Below are positions 18,161-27,103 of a stretch of DNA of 64,000 bases, piece after piece. The translations under genes were made by a program, and so were the position numbers. The stretch is from contig NZ_FTNM01000004.1 of NCBI RefSeq assembly GCF_900156415.1, positions 124,001-188,000 on the forward strand. Direction: 5' to 3'. The first letter of the stretch is position 1; each line of letters begins with the position of its first letter. The stretch is from Pontibacter lucknowensis. GTDB taxonomy: Bacteria > Bacteroidota > Bacteroidia > Cytophagales > Hymenobacteraceae. The notes below the pieces were generated by a model. It was given only the letters and a program-made list of their open reading frames with translations. It was not told where the DNA came from and searched no databases.

Positions 18161-19834
18161 ATGACCTCGGATTTGAAAAATAAAAATCTTCCCATCATAG
18201 AAAACGCCGTGAAAGCCCTGCATGAGCGACGTTTTTTTGCGCAATATCCTGAAAACCCGATGCCCGATATTTATGGCGAAACCGCTGATAAAGAAGGCCG
18301 TGAGAGGTATAAGCAGCACCTTAACAACAAATTTACAGAATTGGTGCATGATAATGCTGAAAATTGGGCAGGTCAGGAAGAATCACCTTATGAACAACAA
18401 CCATTAGGTATAAAGTACCCTTATTTCAGTGCAGAAACGCTGGTGTCCCGCGCCGATGATGCTTTCCATCAGTGGCGCAAGGTAAAGCCAGTTGATCGTG
18501 CCGCTATTCTGGTGGAATCGCTGGAGCGCATGAAGGAGCGTTTTTTCGAAATTGCCTACGCTACGATGCACACTACCGGGCAGGCTTATATGATGTCGTT
18601 TCAGGCATCAGGTCCGCATGCAGCTGACCGTGCGCTGGAGGCCATAGCAGCAGGCTACGAAGAGCAGACCCGCTTTCCGGAAAACATGGAGTGGGAGAAG
18701 CCGATGGGTAAGTATAACCTAAAGCTGAATAAGAGCTGGCGAGCTGTGCCTAAAGGTATAGGCCTGGTGATCGGCTGCTCTACCTTCCCAACCTGGAATA
18801 CGGTGCCGGGCATGTATGCAAGCCTTGTTACCGGCAACCCGGTTATCGTAAAGCCACACCCAAAGGCTGTGCTGCCTATAGCAATTGTAGTGGCCGAGGT
18901 ACAGAAGGTGCTGGTAGAAAACGGACTGAACCCCTACATCTGTCAGCTTGGAGTGGATGCGGACGATCATCTGATCACGAAAGAACTGGCAGAAAACCCG
19001 AAGGTAAAACTGATCGACTACACCGGTGGAACGGAGTTTGGTAACTACGTGGAAAGCCTGCCGGGCAAAGTGACTTTCACAGAAAAAACTGGCGTGAACT
19101 CGATCATACTGGATTCGGTGCAGGATATTGATAAGGTAGCCCAGAATCTGGCTTTCTCGCTCAGCCTGTACTCCGGGCAGATGTGTACCGCTCCACAGAA
19201 CTTCTTCGTGCCAGCAGCTGGTGTGAAAGTAGGAGATGAGATGATGCCTTATGATGAGGTAGTGAAGAAACTGGCTGATGCGGTGACTGGCCTGGTGAAC
19301 AACCCAAAAGCTGGTCCACACATATTGGGAGCTATCCAGAATCCGGCCACATCGGAGCGTGTGAAAGAGGCAGCAAGCGTGAAAGGCAAAGAAGTGCTGA
19401 GCACCTGCGACTTTAGCAACCCTATGTTCGAAAATGCCCGTACCTGCACGCCAGTAATCTACGAGGTGGACGCTACTGAGAAGGAAAGCTTCAGCCGCGA
19501 ACTGTTCGGCCCGATTGCGCTTGTGATCAAAACAAAGGACACGGATCAGTCGATTGAGCTTGCCAAAGAAATGGCGATGAACTACGGAGCGATTTCCTGC
19601 GGCGCCTATACCACAAACGAGGATACAAAAGAGAAGATCATGGATGAGATGAGCTTGGCAGGTACGCCGGTGAGCTTTAACCTGACGGGTGGTATTTATG
19701 TGAACCAGAATGCGGCTTTCTCTGACTTCCACGTGACGGGTGGCAATCCGGCCGGTAACGCTTCTTTTACAAACCCTGAATTTGTGATCAAGCGCTTTAC
19801 CTGGGTAGGTTTCCGTGAGCCTGTGGCTGGCTAA
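18161..19834 (+). CDS. paaN: PaaN-type aldehyde dehydrogenase (phenylacetic acid degradation protein family)
   Basis: This 557-residue aldehyde dehydrogenase-fold protein belongs to the PaaN-like group annotated in Bacteroidota as phenylacetic acid degradation protein. It has the NAD(P)-site regions TFPTWNTVPGMYASLVTGN and VIVKPHPKAV, and the catalytic cysteine Cys342 in YSGQMCTAPQ. The last part ends in FTNPEFVIKRFTWVGFREP. In the phenylacetate pathway the aldehyde dehydrogenase half of PaaZ oxidises a ring-cleavage semialdehyde. No other paa genes lie in this window and no fused hydratase is present, so the real substrate may differ. The ATG at 18161 follows an AT-rich leader. It is monocistronic, with a strong terminator after it. 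Confidence 0.85.
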   Translation: MTSDLKNKNLPIIENAVKALHERRFFAQYPENPMPDIYGETADKEGRERYKQHLNNKFTELVHDNAENWAGQEESPYEQQPLGIKYPYFSAETLVSRADDAFHQWRKVKPVDRAAILVESLERMKERFFEIAYATMHTTGQAYMMSFQASGPHAADRALEAIAAGYEEQTRFPENMEWEKPMGKYNLKLNKSWRAVPKGIGLVIGCSTFPTWNTVPGMYASLVTGNPVIVKPHPKAVLPIAIVVAEVQKVLVENGLNPYICQLGVDADDHLITKELAENPKVKLIDYTGGTEFGNYVESLPGKVTFTEKTGVNSIILDSVQDIDKVAQNLAFSLSLYSGQMCTAPQNFFVPAAGVKVGDEMMPYDEVVKKLADAVTGLVNNPKAGPHILGAIQNPATSERVKEAASVKGKEVLSTCDFSNPMFENARTCTPVIYEVDATEKESFSRELFGPIALVIKTKDTDQSIELAKEMAMNYGAISCGAYTTNEDTKEKIMDEMSLAGTPVSFNLTGGIYVNQNAAFSDFHVTGGNPAGNASFTNPEFVIKRFTWVGFREPVAG

Positions 19835-19858
19835 TCGGCGTATAGCTTAAGCTATAAA

Positions 19859-19898
19859 AAAGCCCCGGTGCTATACCTAGTACCGGGGCTTTCTGTTT
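19859..19898. terminator. Bidirectional terminator after paaN
   Basis: AAAGCCCCGGT (19859-19869) pairs with ACCGGGGCTTT (19882-19892), with A- and T-rich flanks. It serves paaN and the convergent small gene ending at 19899. The loop contains a TATACCT word. Confidence 0.88.
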
Positions 19899-20195
19899 TT
19901 ATTTGAACAGGTTGTCCATGTCATTTTTAAGGCTGTCGAGGCCATCTTTGAGGCCTTGCCACTTGCTTTGGCTGTCCTCTTGGTCGCCGAGTTTGTTGGC
20001 GATCAATTCGCGTTTGGCTTCCAGTGCCGCTATGTGCTCGTGGTAGGTATGGTTCGAGTCGGCCGCAGTGGCATTTACACGGGCCTTCAGGGTTTTGATC
20101 TTGTTGTCGAGCTCACCCAGACTTTTCTCTATTTCTTCGCGTGTCAGGTTATTAGGGGCACGCATGTGCTCAGGTTTCAGGTTATAAGTATCCAT
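19899..20195 (-). CDS. Small coiled-coil protein, uncharacterised
   Basis: The 98-residue protein starts at the ATG at 20195, which is preceded by a purine-rich AGAAAGAGAAG ribosome site. An upstream in-frame start at 20249 would add 18 residues without a ribosome site. The sequence is almost wholly helical and charged: EEIEKSLGELDNKIKTLKAR, a second helix HEHIAALEAKRELIANKL, and a C-terminal amphipathic stretch LKDGLDSLKNDMDNLF. It resembles small stress-associated coiled-coil proteins of Bacteroidota, but I cannot assign a family with certainty. It has no signal peptide and no membrane segment. Confidence 0.7.
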   Translation of the reverse strand: MDTYNLKPEHMRAPNNLTREEIEKSLGELDNKIKTLKARVNATAADSNHTYHEHIAALEAKRELIANKLGDQEDSQSKWQGLKDGLDSLKNDMDNLFK

Positions 20196-20322
20196 ATCTT
20201 CTCTTTCTGATTCAATTAAAACGATACCGCATGCTGCTTCAGGTATCACTCTAAATACTTAAAAAGCTTTCAAAAAGATGTACGTTGCTACTCATAGAGA
20301 GGCTTAAGGGGATTTTTGTCAC

Positions 20323-20345
20323 TTATTTAGAAAATATCTAAATAA
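20323..20345. promoter_or_regulatory. Palindromic operator 1 upstream of the siderophore receptor
   Basis: A perfect 9-bp inverted repeat, TTATTTAGA (20323-20331) and TCTAAATAA (20337-20345), has a 5-bp spacer. It is centred about 52 bp before the predicted transcription start of the receptor gene. The TTTAGA/TCTAAA form resembles operators of DtxR-type metal repressors. I infer iron regulation from the gene it precedes. Confidence 0.65.
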
Positions 20346-20371
20346 CTCTTTTCTCTTATAGATATGGTGCT

Positions 20372-20379
20372 TACTTTTG
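20372..20379 (+). promoter_or_regulatory. -7 element of the siderophore receptor promoter
   Basis: TACTTTTG matches TAnnTTTG and lies 34 bp upstream of the ATG at 20414. It is placed between the two operator copies, so a bound repressor on either side could block RNA polymerase. Confidence 0.6.
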
Positions 20380-20384
20380 CGGCA

Positions 20385-20407
20385 CTTCTTAGAATAAATC
20401 TAAATAA
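20385..20407. promoter_or_regulatory. Palindromic operator 2, overlapping the predicted transcription start
   Basis: The right half, TCTAAATAA (20399-20407), is identical to operator 1 and the left half is imperfect (CTTCTTAGA, 20385-20393), again with a 5-bp spacer. Its centre is 62 bp from the centre of operator 1, close to six helical turns, which would suit cooperative binding on one face of the DNA. Confidence 0.55.
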
Positions 20408-20413
20408 GAATAG

Positions 20414-22744
20414 ATGCAACGCGTACTCACCATTATGTTTGCCTTCGTGCTTCTGGCGCAACAGGCATATGCTCAAACCACAGGCCGTATAGAAGGCCGT
20501 ATCCAATCAGAAAGAGGAGAAGGTATAGCCGGTATCAGCGTTGGGCTGGAAGGCACGTCTTACGGTTCCACCACAGACGACGAAGGCAAATTTCTGATCA
20601 GAAACATACCTGCCGGCAACTACACGCTGGTAGCATCAGGTATAGGCTATACCTTACAGAAGCAGCTGCTGGAAGTGGCAGGAGGGAAGGCGTCCTTTGT
20701 GAACGTAGACCTGGCTGCTTCTTCGCATTCACTCGGAGAGGTGCAGGTGACGGCACATCGCAGCGGTGAATACCTGCAGCGCACCGCCACGACAGCCACA
20801 AAGATGGAAGCACCTATCAAATCGGTGCCACAGTCAGTACAGGTGGTTTCGCGCCGTGCCCTGGACCAGTTGCAGGTGCTTCGCCTGGAGGATGCCATGC
20901 GTAATGTAAGCGGCGTATCCATGGAAACAGGTTTCGGTGGTCGCTCCGATATTTTCCAGATCCGTGGTTTCCGTACCGATATGCAGAGCGTGTTCAAAAA
21001 CGGCTTCCGCAACACGGTGCGTACCTACCGCGAGAGCGCCAATATCCAGCAGATTGAGGTGATGAAAGGCCCGGCATCGGTGCTGTATGGGGTGAGCGAT
21101 CCGGGTGGTATGGTGAACATCTCCACCAAGAAGCCGACAGCCCATACCTTCCAGGATATCCAGATCACGGCGAATAACTTTGGTCTCGTAAGACCTGCTA
21201 TAGATCTGGGCGGTGCTTTGAACGAAAGCAAAACATTTAAATACAGATTGAATGCCGTGTACGAGCGTGCTGACAGCTACCGGGATTTCGTGAAAACGAA
21301 GCGTATTTTCGTGGCCCCGGCTATCACCTACGATTTCTCTGACAAGACTTCCCTCACCGTAGAGACAGAGTTCCTGAACCACGACCAGCCATCCGACCGC
21401 GGCATCTTCTCCGTTAACGGCCAAATTGCTCCGGTTTCTAGAAGCCGCGTTTTGATTGAACCGAGTAATACAGGTGAATTCAAAAACCGCATGGCGCAGT
21501 ACAACCTGCAGCACAAATTCTCTGAGGCGCTGAGCTTCCGCCATGCCTTCAACTACAACTATGCTACTGAAACACGCGATGTAGTAGAGCAGACAACGGT
21601 ATTGAAAGACGGTTCATTCCGCATCAATCGCCAGCACCAGGACCAGGATACCTACGACCGCAATATTGCAACGCAAAACGAGCTGTACGCCAGTTTTAAC
21701 ACAGGCGCACTGGTGGAGCACAAAGCGGTGGGAGGTATTGAGATCTCACGTTCGATATTCGATATCTGGGTGAAGCGTGCCCCTTATGATGTGTTAGATA
21801 TCCTGAACCCACAATACAATACTAAGCCGAAGGACTATTCGCTACTGACTTACTCGCAAGACTACCAAGATCGTGTGGATGTGCTGGGTTTCTACCTGCA
21901 GGATTTTATCACCATCAACCAGCGCCTGAAAGTGCTGCTGGGCGGTCGCTATGACATCTGGGAGCAGGAGAAAGAAAACCGGATGAAAGACGAAACCACA
22001 AAGCAAAGCAACAAGGCCTTCAACCCAAGACTGGGTGTGCTGTACGAGGTGTACGGGCCGGTTTCAGTGTATGCCAACTACTCAAAAGGCTTCCAGCCAG
22101 GTATAGGCCAGACCTTGGAAGGAGAGGCCTTTAGACCGATCACTTCTGTGCAGTATGAAGCCGGTACCAAAATCGGTTTGCTGAACGACCGCGTGAACCT
22201 GACGGCTGCTTACTTCGATATCACACGCCAGAACGTGGTAGTACCGCACCCGACACAAAGCGGCGCTAGTGTGCAATTAGGTGAAGTGCAGAGCAAAGGT
22301 ATAGAAACCGATATTACCGGTGAGGTACTGCCTGGCCTGAATGTGATCGCTACTTATACCTATACTGATGCCCGTGTAACGAAAGATGCGTTGAGTGCAG
22401 ACGATCCAAGACGCACGGTAGGTCGACGCTTCAGAGGAGTGGGGTATAACAATGGCAGCCTTTGGACGACCTACGAATTACAGGACGGCCTGTTGAAAGG
22501 CCTGGGCATTGGCGGTGGCTTCACGTATGTAGAGGACCGTCCGGTAGACGATGCCAACAGCTTTATGCTGCCAGGCTATACCCGGTACGACGCTACCATG
22601 TTCTACAACAGCAAGCGTTTCCATGCGGCCCTGAACGTGAAGAACCTGACCAACGTGAAATACTACGAGGGATCTCAGTCAGCAACCGTGATCATGCCGG
22701 GTGCACCTACTGCAGTGCAGGGCACCGTTGGCGTGAGATTTTAA
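20414..22744 (+). CDS. TonB-dependent siderophore receptor
   Basis: This 776-residue outer-membrane gated channel takes up ferric siderophores using TonB energy. A signal peptide ends at AQQAYA (about residue 20). A carboxypeptidase-regulatory-like beta domain (about 22-100) is typical of Bacteroidota receptors. The plug begins near 118, with SVPQSVQVVSRR, DIFQIRGF and IEVMKGPASVLYGVSDPGG, and the barrel runs to the C-terminal GTVGVRF ending in phenylalanine. These motifs match the FhuA/FpvA-like siderophore group, not SusC. The PepSY membrane protein follows 79 bp later. Two palindromic operators flank the promoter, which suggests metal-dependent repression. The exact siderophore cannot be told. 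Confidence 0.94.
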   Translation: MQRVLTIMFAFVLLAQQAYAQTTGRIEGRIQSERGEGIAGISVGLEGTSYGSTTDDEGKFLIRNIPAGNYTLVASGIGYTLQKQLLEVAGGKASFVNVDLAASSHSLGEVQVTAHRSGEYLQRTATTATKMEAPIKSVPQSVQVVSRRALDQLQVLRLEDAMRNVSGVSMETGFGGRSDIFQIRGFRTDMQSVFKNGFRNTVRTYRESANIQQIEVMKGPASVLYGVSDPGGMVNISTKKPTAHTFQDIQITANNFGLVRPAIDLGGALNESKTFKYRLNAVYERADSYRDFVKTKRIFVAPAITYDFSDKTSLTVETEFLNHDQPSDRGIFSVNGQIAPVSRSRVLIEPSNTGEFKNRMAQYNLQHKFSEALSFRHAFNYNYATETRDVVEQTTVLKDGSFRINRQHQDQDTYDRNIATQNELYASFNTGALVEHKAVGGIEISRSIFDIWVKRAPYDVLDILNPQYNTKPKDYSLLTYSQDYQDRVDVLGFYLQDFITINQRLKVLLGGRYDIWEQEKENRMKDETTKQSNKAFNPRLGVLYEVYGPVSVYANYSKGFQPGIGQTLEGEAFRPITSVQYEAGTKIGLLNDRVNLTAAYFDITRQNVVVPHPTQSGASVQLGEVQSKGIETDITGEVLPGLNVIATYTYTDARVTKDALSADDPRRTVGRRFRGVGYNNGSLWTTYELQDGLLKGLGIGGGFTYVEDRPVDDANSFMLPGYTRYDATMFYNSKRFHAALNVKNLTNVKYYEGSQSATVIMPGAPTAVQGTVGVRF

Positions 22745-22823
22745 TTGATAGAAACATAGATAATAAGTATATCGGCGGTATTGCTCTGCAAAGGGCGATG
22801 CCGCCGATTTCAAGTTCAGGTAC

Positions 22824-23987
22824 ATGCGTAAACTTCTTCTTCAGCTACACCTCTGGATCGGCCTGACAGCGGGCGCCGTACTGGCCTTTGTTGGCTTGAC
22901 GGGCTCGCTTTATGTTTTCCAGCCTGAGCTAACGGTCGCGCTATACCCTGAGCAGTACAAAAGCTCAGACCCGGGGGCAGTGACAGTGGACGTGCGCCTG
23001 GTTGTCAGCAAGGCCGAAGAGCAGTTTGGCGCCCCCGTAACCAATATTTTTTTTCCGGTAAGAGAGTTGGAGAACTACATCGTCAAGGTGAAAGGCAACA
23101 AGCAGTTTCTGTTTTTTGACGCCGCGACTGGCAACTACGTAGGACAGCTCGAAAAGCGACGGGGCGTAATGGATACTGTACTGGAGATGCACCGCCAGCT
23201 AACCATAGGAGATACCGGCGCTTTGATCACAGGTATAAGTGCATTGTTGCTGGCCTTTGTGCTACTAACCACAGGGCTATACCTGTGGATGCCGCGCAAG
23301 AAAAGAAACCTGAAAGACGGCCTGGGCCTGAAGGCCAACGCCTCTTTCAAAAGACGCAATTACGATCTGCACAACGTGTTTGGCTTTTACTTTAGCATAC
23401 CGCTTTTTTTTGCTGCTATCACCGGCGTATATTTTGGCTTTCAGGAAAAGACCCAGGCAGTGGTGGACAAACTAACCTTTGCTAAAGAGCCTACGCCTTT
23501 TGTCAAAGCACTGCAATCATCTCAACCAACTCAAGGTATAGCACCACTTAGCGTGTACCAGGCAATCGACCGCATGGATGACTTATACCCGGGCTACGTC
23601 AGGCGTACCCTCGTGATGGCCCCCGACAGTGCAGGGACACTCAACCTGACATACCTGGCCACCTCGGATCTGGAAGCAGGCCCACAGGATCGGCCGATGG
23701 TATACCTGGATCAGTACACGGGCGCTATTGTGTATGAATACAATCCGCACACAGCTCCCATAGGCCGTCAGCTTACGCGCAACTGGTTTGTGCCGATACA
23801 CTTTGGCGAAATAGGAGGCTGGATTACCCGGATACTTTGGTTCTTTTTGGGGCTAATGCCGGCCACCCTGTGGGTAACAGGTATTGTGATGTGGCGTGGC
23901 AAAAACAGAAAGAAAAATAAAAGAAGCAACGTGCAGGTTAGAGGTGGTGCGAAGGCTGAAAATTTAACAAAGATAACAGCCAAATAA
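22824..23987 (+). CDS. PepSY-associated transmembrane protein, siderophore reductase-like
   Basis: This 387-residue inner-membrane protein has four hydrophobic helices (near residues 12-33, 134-156, 185-206 and 335-362) and periplasmic PepSY-type loops. The opening, LLLQLHLWIGLTAGAVLAFVGLTGSLYVF, is the hallmark of the family, with further conserved histidines in LEMHRQL, DLHNVFGFYF and PIHFGEIGG. Relatives encoded next to siderophore receptors (FsqB/FoxB-like) are thought to reduce ferric siderophores in the periplasm, and the neighbour here fits that. It lies 79 bp after the receptor stop with no terminator between them, so co-transcription is likely. The C-terminus is basic (GKNRKKNKRS). 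Confidence 0.88.
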   Translation: MRKLLLQLHLWIGLTAGAVLAFVGLTGSLYVFQPELTVALYPEQYKSSDPGAVTVDVRLVVSKAEEQFGAPVTNIFFPVRELENYIVKVKGNKQFLFFDAATGNYVGQLEKRRGVMDTVLEMHRQLTIGDTGALITGISALLLAFVLLTTGLYLWMPRKKRNLKDGLGLKANASFKRRNYDLHNVFGFYFSIPLFFAAITGVYFGFQEKTQAVVDKLTFAKEPTPFVKALQSSQPTQGIAPLSVYQAIDRMDDLYPGYVRRTLVMAPDSAGTLNLTYLATSDLEAGPQDRPMVYLDQYTGAIVYEYNPHTAPIGRQLTRNWFVPIHFGEIGGWITRILWFFLGLMPATLWVTGIVMWRGKNRKKNKRSNVQVRGGAKAENLTKITAK

Positions 23988-24199
23988 GCTTTAAATTTTA
24001 CAACCAAAAATGTATTTTTGCGGCGCTGTGGTGTAGCATATCCTGTATTGCTTTTGTTGTACGGGGGTATAAACCATAAAGAGTGGCAATATTGAACATT
24101 AATTGTTTACAATGTGTTAGAAGCTCAACTGGGTAATAGCGCATCCGGGAGTATAATTTGTACCCTACCGTTGAATTAAGAGAGATAAGAGAACTGACT
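23988..24199. other. Intergenic region upstream of the response regulator
   Basis: No gene is seen. TATTTTTG at 24013-24020 matches the -7 consensus, but it would leave a leader of about 170 nt. A TATAATTTG at about 24153-24161 is one base too long for the consensus and closer to the gene. Neither has a convincing -33 element. Confidence 0.4.
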
Positions 24200-24640
24200 A
24201 TGAAGGAAGCATCTGAAGTGCTTGACCTAGTGCTGCTGGTAGACGATGACGACACCACAAACTACCTGAATCAGCGACTGCTGAGGGACATGAAGGTAGC
24301 AAAAGAAATCCTGGTGTTGAAAAACGGGAAAGAAGCAATTGACTATCTGAGCAAGGCTTGTGGCGATCAACCTGATGGAGCTTTCAAATGCCCTGACCTC
24401 ATCTTCCTCGACATCAAAATGCCAACTATGGATGGCTTTGAGTTTCTGGAAGAATACCAGCGCAAAGGCCTTGATGCCGGTGATCATGTGATCATCCTGA
24501 TGCTAACCTCTTCAGCAAGCTTTTATGACCTGGAGCGTATCAAGAGCTTTAAGAAAGTGAAGAAGCACTACTCCAAAGCCTTGACTAACCATGACGTGAA
24601 AGAGATACTGGCTGAGTTTTTCCAGAATCGCAAAAAGTAG
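24200..24640 (+). CDS. Single-domain response regulator (CheY/Rcp1-like)
   Basis: This 146-residue receiver domain has no output domain. The acidic pocket is in LLVDDDDTT (Asp15-17), the phosphoacceptor is Asp71 in DLIFLDIKMPTMDGFEF, the switch Thr103 is in MLTSS, and the conserved lysine lies in KKHYSKAL. The long beta4-alpha4 loop is typical of Rcp1-like regulators that partner phytochrome-type and other cytosolic kinases. A TTG at 24158 would add 14 residues. I chose the ATG at 24200. It faces, across a strong terminator, the operon ending in a histidine kinase without its own receiver, so it is the obvious candidate partner. Confidence 0.9.
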   Translation: MKEASEVLDLVLLVDDDDTTNYLNQRLLRDMKVAKEILVLKNGKEAIDYLSKACGDQPDGAFKCPDLIFLDIKMPTMDGFEFLEEYQRKGLDAGDHVIILMLTSSASFYDLERIKSFKKVKKHYSKALTNHDVKEILAEFFQNRKK

Positions 24641-24654
24641 AGGGACTTGCCCTA

Positions 24655-24698
24655 AACAAGAAAGCCTGTATACCGCAAAGTATACAGGCTTTCTTGTT
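24655..24698. terminator. Strong bidirectional terminator between response regulator and kinase
   Basis: A perfect 18-bp inverted repeat has an 8-base loop (24673-24680). The arms are 24655-24672 and 24681-24698, with A/T-rich ends. It separates the convergent response regulator and kinase genes. Confidence 0.92.
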
Positions 24699-26068
24699 TA
24701 TTCGGCTTCTTCCGGTTCAGTGACGATTTCGCTGGCTGGCCACGAGAATACGAAGCGAGTGCCCCGCCCTGTTGACTCTACCCATACGTCACCCTGTTTT
24801 TCTTCCAGTATGCGCTTCACAATAGCCAGGCCCAAACCCGAACTGTCGGGGCGTGTCAGGTTGTGGCCGAGTGCTTCGTATTTTCTGAATATCTGCTCCT
24901 GATCTTCGGGGGCTATACCTGGGCCATTGTCCTGCACGGCTATGTAAATAAAATCAGACTTCAAATCATACTGTACTGCTATCTCGGCTTCTTCGGGTCT
25001 GTCGTGGTACTTTACGGCATTACCCAGCAGGTTGCTGAATATTTGGTACAGGTAGATCTCTTGGGTATAGAGCGTGGGCAGGTTTTCCGGGAATATGATT
25101 TTGAAAGTCGCTGGTACATAAAGCGATTCCAACACCTTTTGCAGCACAGACCGCAGGGGTACAATCTGGCGGTGCAGGCTGTGGTGGCCGGCAAGTGAAT
25201 AGGCCAGTATACCTGTGATCAGTTTGTCCATTTTGCTTGCCTGCTCACGCAGCATCGGCAGCAGAGAAGCGGCGTCTTCGCTATTGCCGTTCCGCAAACT
25301 GTTTTCCATGAAATTGATAATGCCCCCAATGTTCTGCAAAGGAGCACGCAGGTCGTGCGATACGGTATGGGCAAAGGCATCCAGGTCTGCGTTGGCTTGC
25401 TGTAGTTCCAGGTTGCGGCGCTCTCGCTCCTCCGAGAGTGACTGAATTTCGAAGTTGGACTGCTGCAGCTGCAGGTTCAGCCTTCTGATTTCCTGTAGTT
25501 GCTGCTCTGCCTCCAGATTGCGCAGTCGCAGCTTCTCCAGCAATTCAAGCTGCTGCATGTTCTGCTTTTTGATCTCTGCATAAGGGGATATTCCTTCTTC
25601 GTCGTTAAACTCGCGCAGCCAAAGTTCTTGCAGGCTTTTGGTAAACACTGGGGACTGGGCCGGAATGCGCTTGCGAAGGGTGACGCTGGTACCTTGCTCG
25701 TGCTCAGACTTGATGTCGAAAAAATCGACCAGCTTGCGTGAGTTTACAATGCCCATGCCGCGGCCTGTGACATTGCTTCCGTAGCTGGCCCGTTCATAGA
25801 TTTGATCCAGGTTCCCAATGCCTCTTCCTCGGTCCGACACTTTGGCCTCCAAGTAATTGTGTCCTTTCTCCTCGATAATGCCAAACTGAATAGTCCCGTT
25901 GCCGACATGCTCCACCACATTGCGGCATATTTCCGATACGGCCGTCGCAAACTTGGTTTGGTTGGCCTGCGCCATACCTGTTTTTTCAGATAGCTGCATT
26001 GCCCGCTTGTAGGCCAGCACTACATCCAGTTCATTGGAAATATTTATTTTAAGAAGACTCTTCGGCAT
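24698..26068 (-). CDS. Histidine kinase with N-terminal RsbT/RsbW-like ATPase domain
   Basis: This 456-residue soluble protein carries two ATPase domains of the GHKL fold. Residues 1-133 form an anti-sigma-type serine kinase domain (Asn50 in SEICRNVVEH, SDRGRGI at 78-84, GRGMGIVNSRKL at 102-113). A coiled coil follows (about 165-230). Next comes a classical histidine kinase: H-box SHDLRAPL with His238, N-box NLLGNAVKY with Asn350, G1 DNGPGI at 380-385 and G2 GLGLAI at 411-416. There is no membrane helix, PAS or other sensor, so the N-terminal domain probably acts as the input. It is the last gene of the rsb operon, 3 bp after the phosphatase gene. The response regulator next door is the likely target. 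Confidence 0.9.
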   Translation of the reverse strand: MPKSLLKINISNELDVVLAYKRAMQLSEKTGMAQANQTKFATAVSEICRNVVEHVGNGTIQFGIIEEKGHNYLEAKVSDRGRGIGNLDQIYERASYGSNVTGRGMGIVNSRKLVDFFDIKSEHEQGTSVTLRKRIPAQSPVFTKSLQELWLREFNDEEGISPYAEIKKQNMQQLELLEKLRLRNLEAEQQLQEIRRLNLQLQQSNFEIQSLSEERERRNLELQQANADLDAFAHTVSHDLRAPLQNIGGIINFMENSLRNGNSEDAASLLPMLREQASKMDKLITGILAYSLAGHHSLHRQIVPLRSVLQKVLESLYVPATFKIIFPENLPTLYTQEIYLYQIFSNLLGNAVKYHDRPEEAEIAVQYDLKSDFIYIAVQDNGPGIAPEDQEQIFRKYEALGHNLTRPDSSGLGLAIVKRILEEKQGDVWVESTGRGTRFVFSWPASEIVTEPEEAE

Positions 26069-26071
26069 GCG

Positions 26072-27103
26072 CTATGGCTTTGCTTTACATACAAGAACGA
26101 GCGTATCATCAGTCTGTCGGCTATGGTCTTTGTAAAGTACAGCCGCAATAGTGGTAGGTAAGTGCCGGCTCAAATTAGGGTAGCGGCTCAGGTCCCAGCG
26201 TGATTTCAGTCCGTCGCTGTGCACAATCAGTATCTTGTTACGGTTCCAATCGAGGTGCTGGTTATTGAAAGTCCCCGGGATATTGTGCCCGAGTATACCG
26301 TTGTACGAAATCACATTCTTATAAGGCATGTTGCCCAGCGGGCTTTCCGTAGAGTAAAGTTTACCGGCTATGTTGCCAATGCCGCAGTAACTGAACTTGT
26401 TCTGACTGAGATCGATGTTGGCTGCAAAACCTACTGCGCCTCGTGTGCGTCGGATGCTCGTATGGATGACCTGCAAGGCCAAAGCTGGGTCGGGTATCGG
26501 TTTGTCACAGTACGTCTTAACGGCCAGCTGTGCAGCCTCCTGCGCATGTGTGCCATGCCCAAGCCCATCGAGTGCCAGCAGGTAAGCTCCCCGTTCATGA
26601 TGAATGACTGCATACCCATCGCCACAGTCTATCTCTTTCGGTTTGGGTACCATGATGTTGCCGATGTCGTAGCGCCGGACAGGAGGTATAGATCGGTTCG
26701 ATTTGTATACCTGCGCTAAGATCACAGTGCCAACCTGGGGCAGTGAGTAGATATCGAACACATCAGACTGCCGCTGAATGGCCCCGAGACCTTCACCTGC
26801 CGACCCGAATGTGGACACGCCATCCTCCAGCATGCGACCGGGATCGCTCATACCGGGCCCGTTGTCCAGACATATGATCTCAATGCCATAAATAGGTTTG
26901 CCGATGGCCTTAACCAGCAGCTCTCCACCGTGCGTCGTGTGCTTTTCCAGGTTGGAGAGCATCTCCGACACAATAATGTTGACTTTGCCTACAGCACCTT
27001 CCGGTAAGGCAAAGCTTTCAGCAAGTCGGGTGATGTCTTTTTTGGTGAGGCTAGCGTAGCTGCGGTCAGGTACTACGAAGCGGTAATGTTGATTAACGTC
27101 CAT
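26072..27103 (-). CDS. RsbX-like PP2C phosphatase fused to an anti-sigma-type ATPase domain
   Basis: This 343-residue protein combines an N-terminal GHKL ATPase domain (about 1-130: VSEMLSNLEKH with Asn51, and CLDNGPGM at 78-85) and a C-terminal SpoIIE/RsbX-type serine phosphatase (about 145-343). Metal-binding aspartates are visible in CGDGYAV, LALDGLGHG, VHSDGLKS and the terminal RQTDDTLVLV. In stressosome operons RsbX removes phosphate from RsbR and RsbS and resets the complex. The extra ATPase half could bind the RsbS/RsbR proteins as RsbT does. The start overlaps the rsbT end by 11 bases and the kinase gene follows after 3 bp, so translation is coupled. Confidence 0.88.
   Translation of the reverse strand: MDVNQHYRFVVPDRSYASLTKKDITRLAESFALPEGAVGKVNIIVSEMLSNLEKHTTHGGELLVKAIGKPIYGIEIICLDNGPGMSDPGRMLEDGVSTFGSAGEGLGAIQRQSDVFDIYSLPQVGTVILAQVYKSNRSIPPVRRYDIGNIMVPKPKEIDCGDGYAVIHHERGAYLLALDGLGHGTHAQEAAQLAVKTYCDKPIPDPALALQVIHTSIRRTRGAVGFAANIDLSQNKFSYCGIGNIAGKLYSTESPLGNMPYKNVISYNGILGHNIPGTFNNQHLDWNRNKILIVHSDGLKSRWDLSRYPNLSRHLPTTIAAVLYKDHSRQTDDTLVLVCKAKP

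Noticed and set aside
18719..19732. A 337-codon reverse-strand open frame
   Set aside because: It is a shadow of paaN; the protein has no recognisable domain and unusual composition (many His, Arg and Cys).
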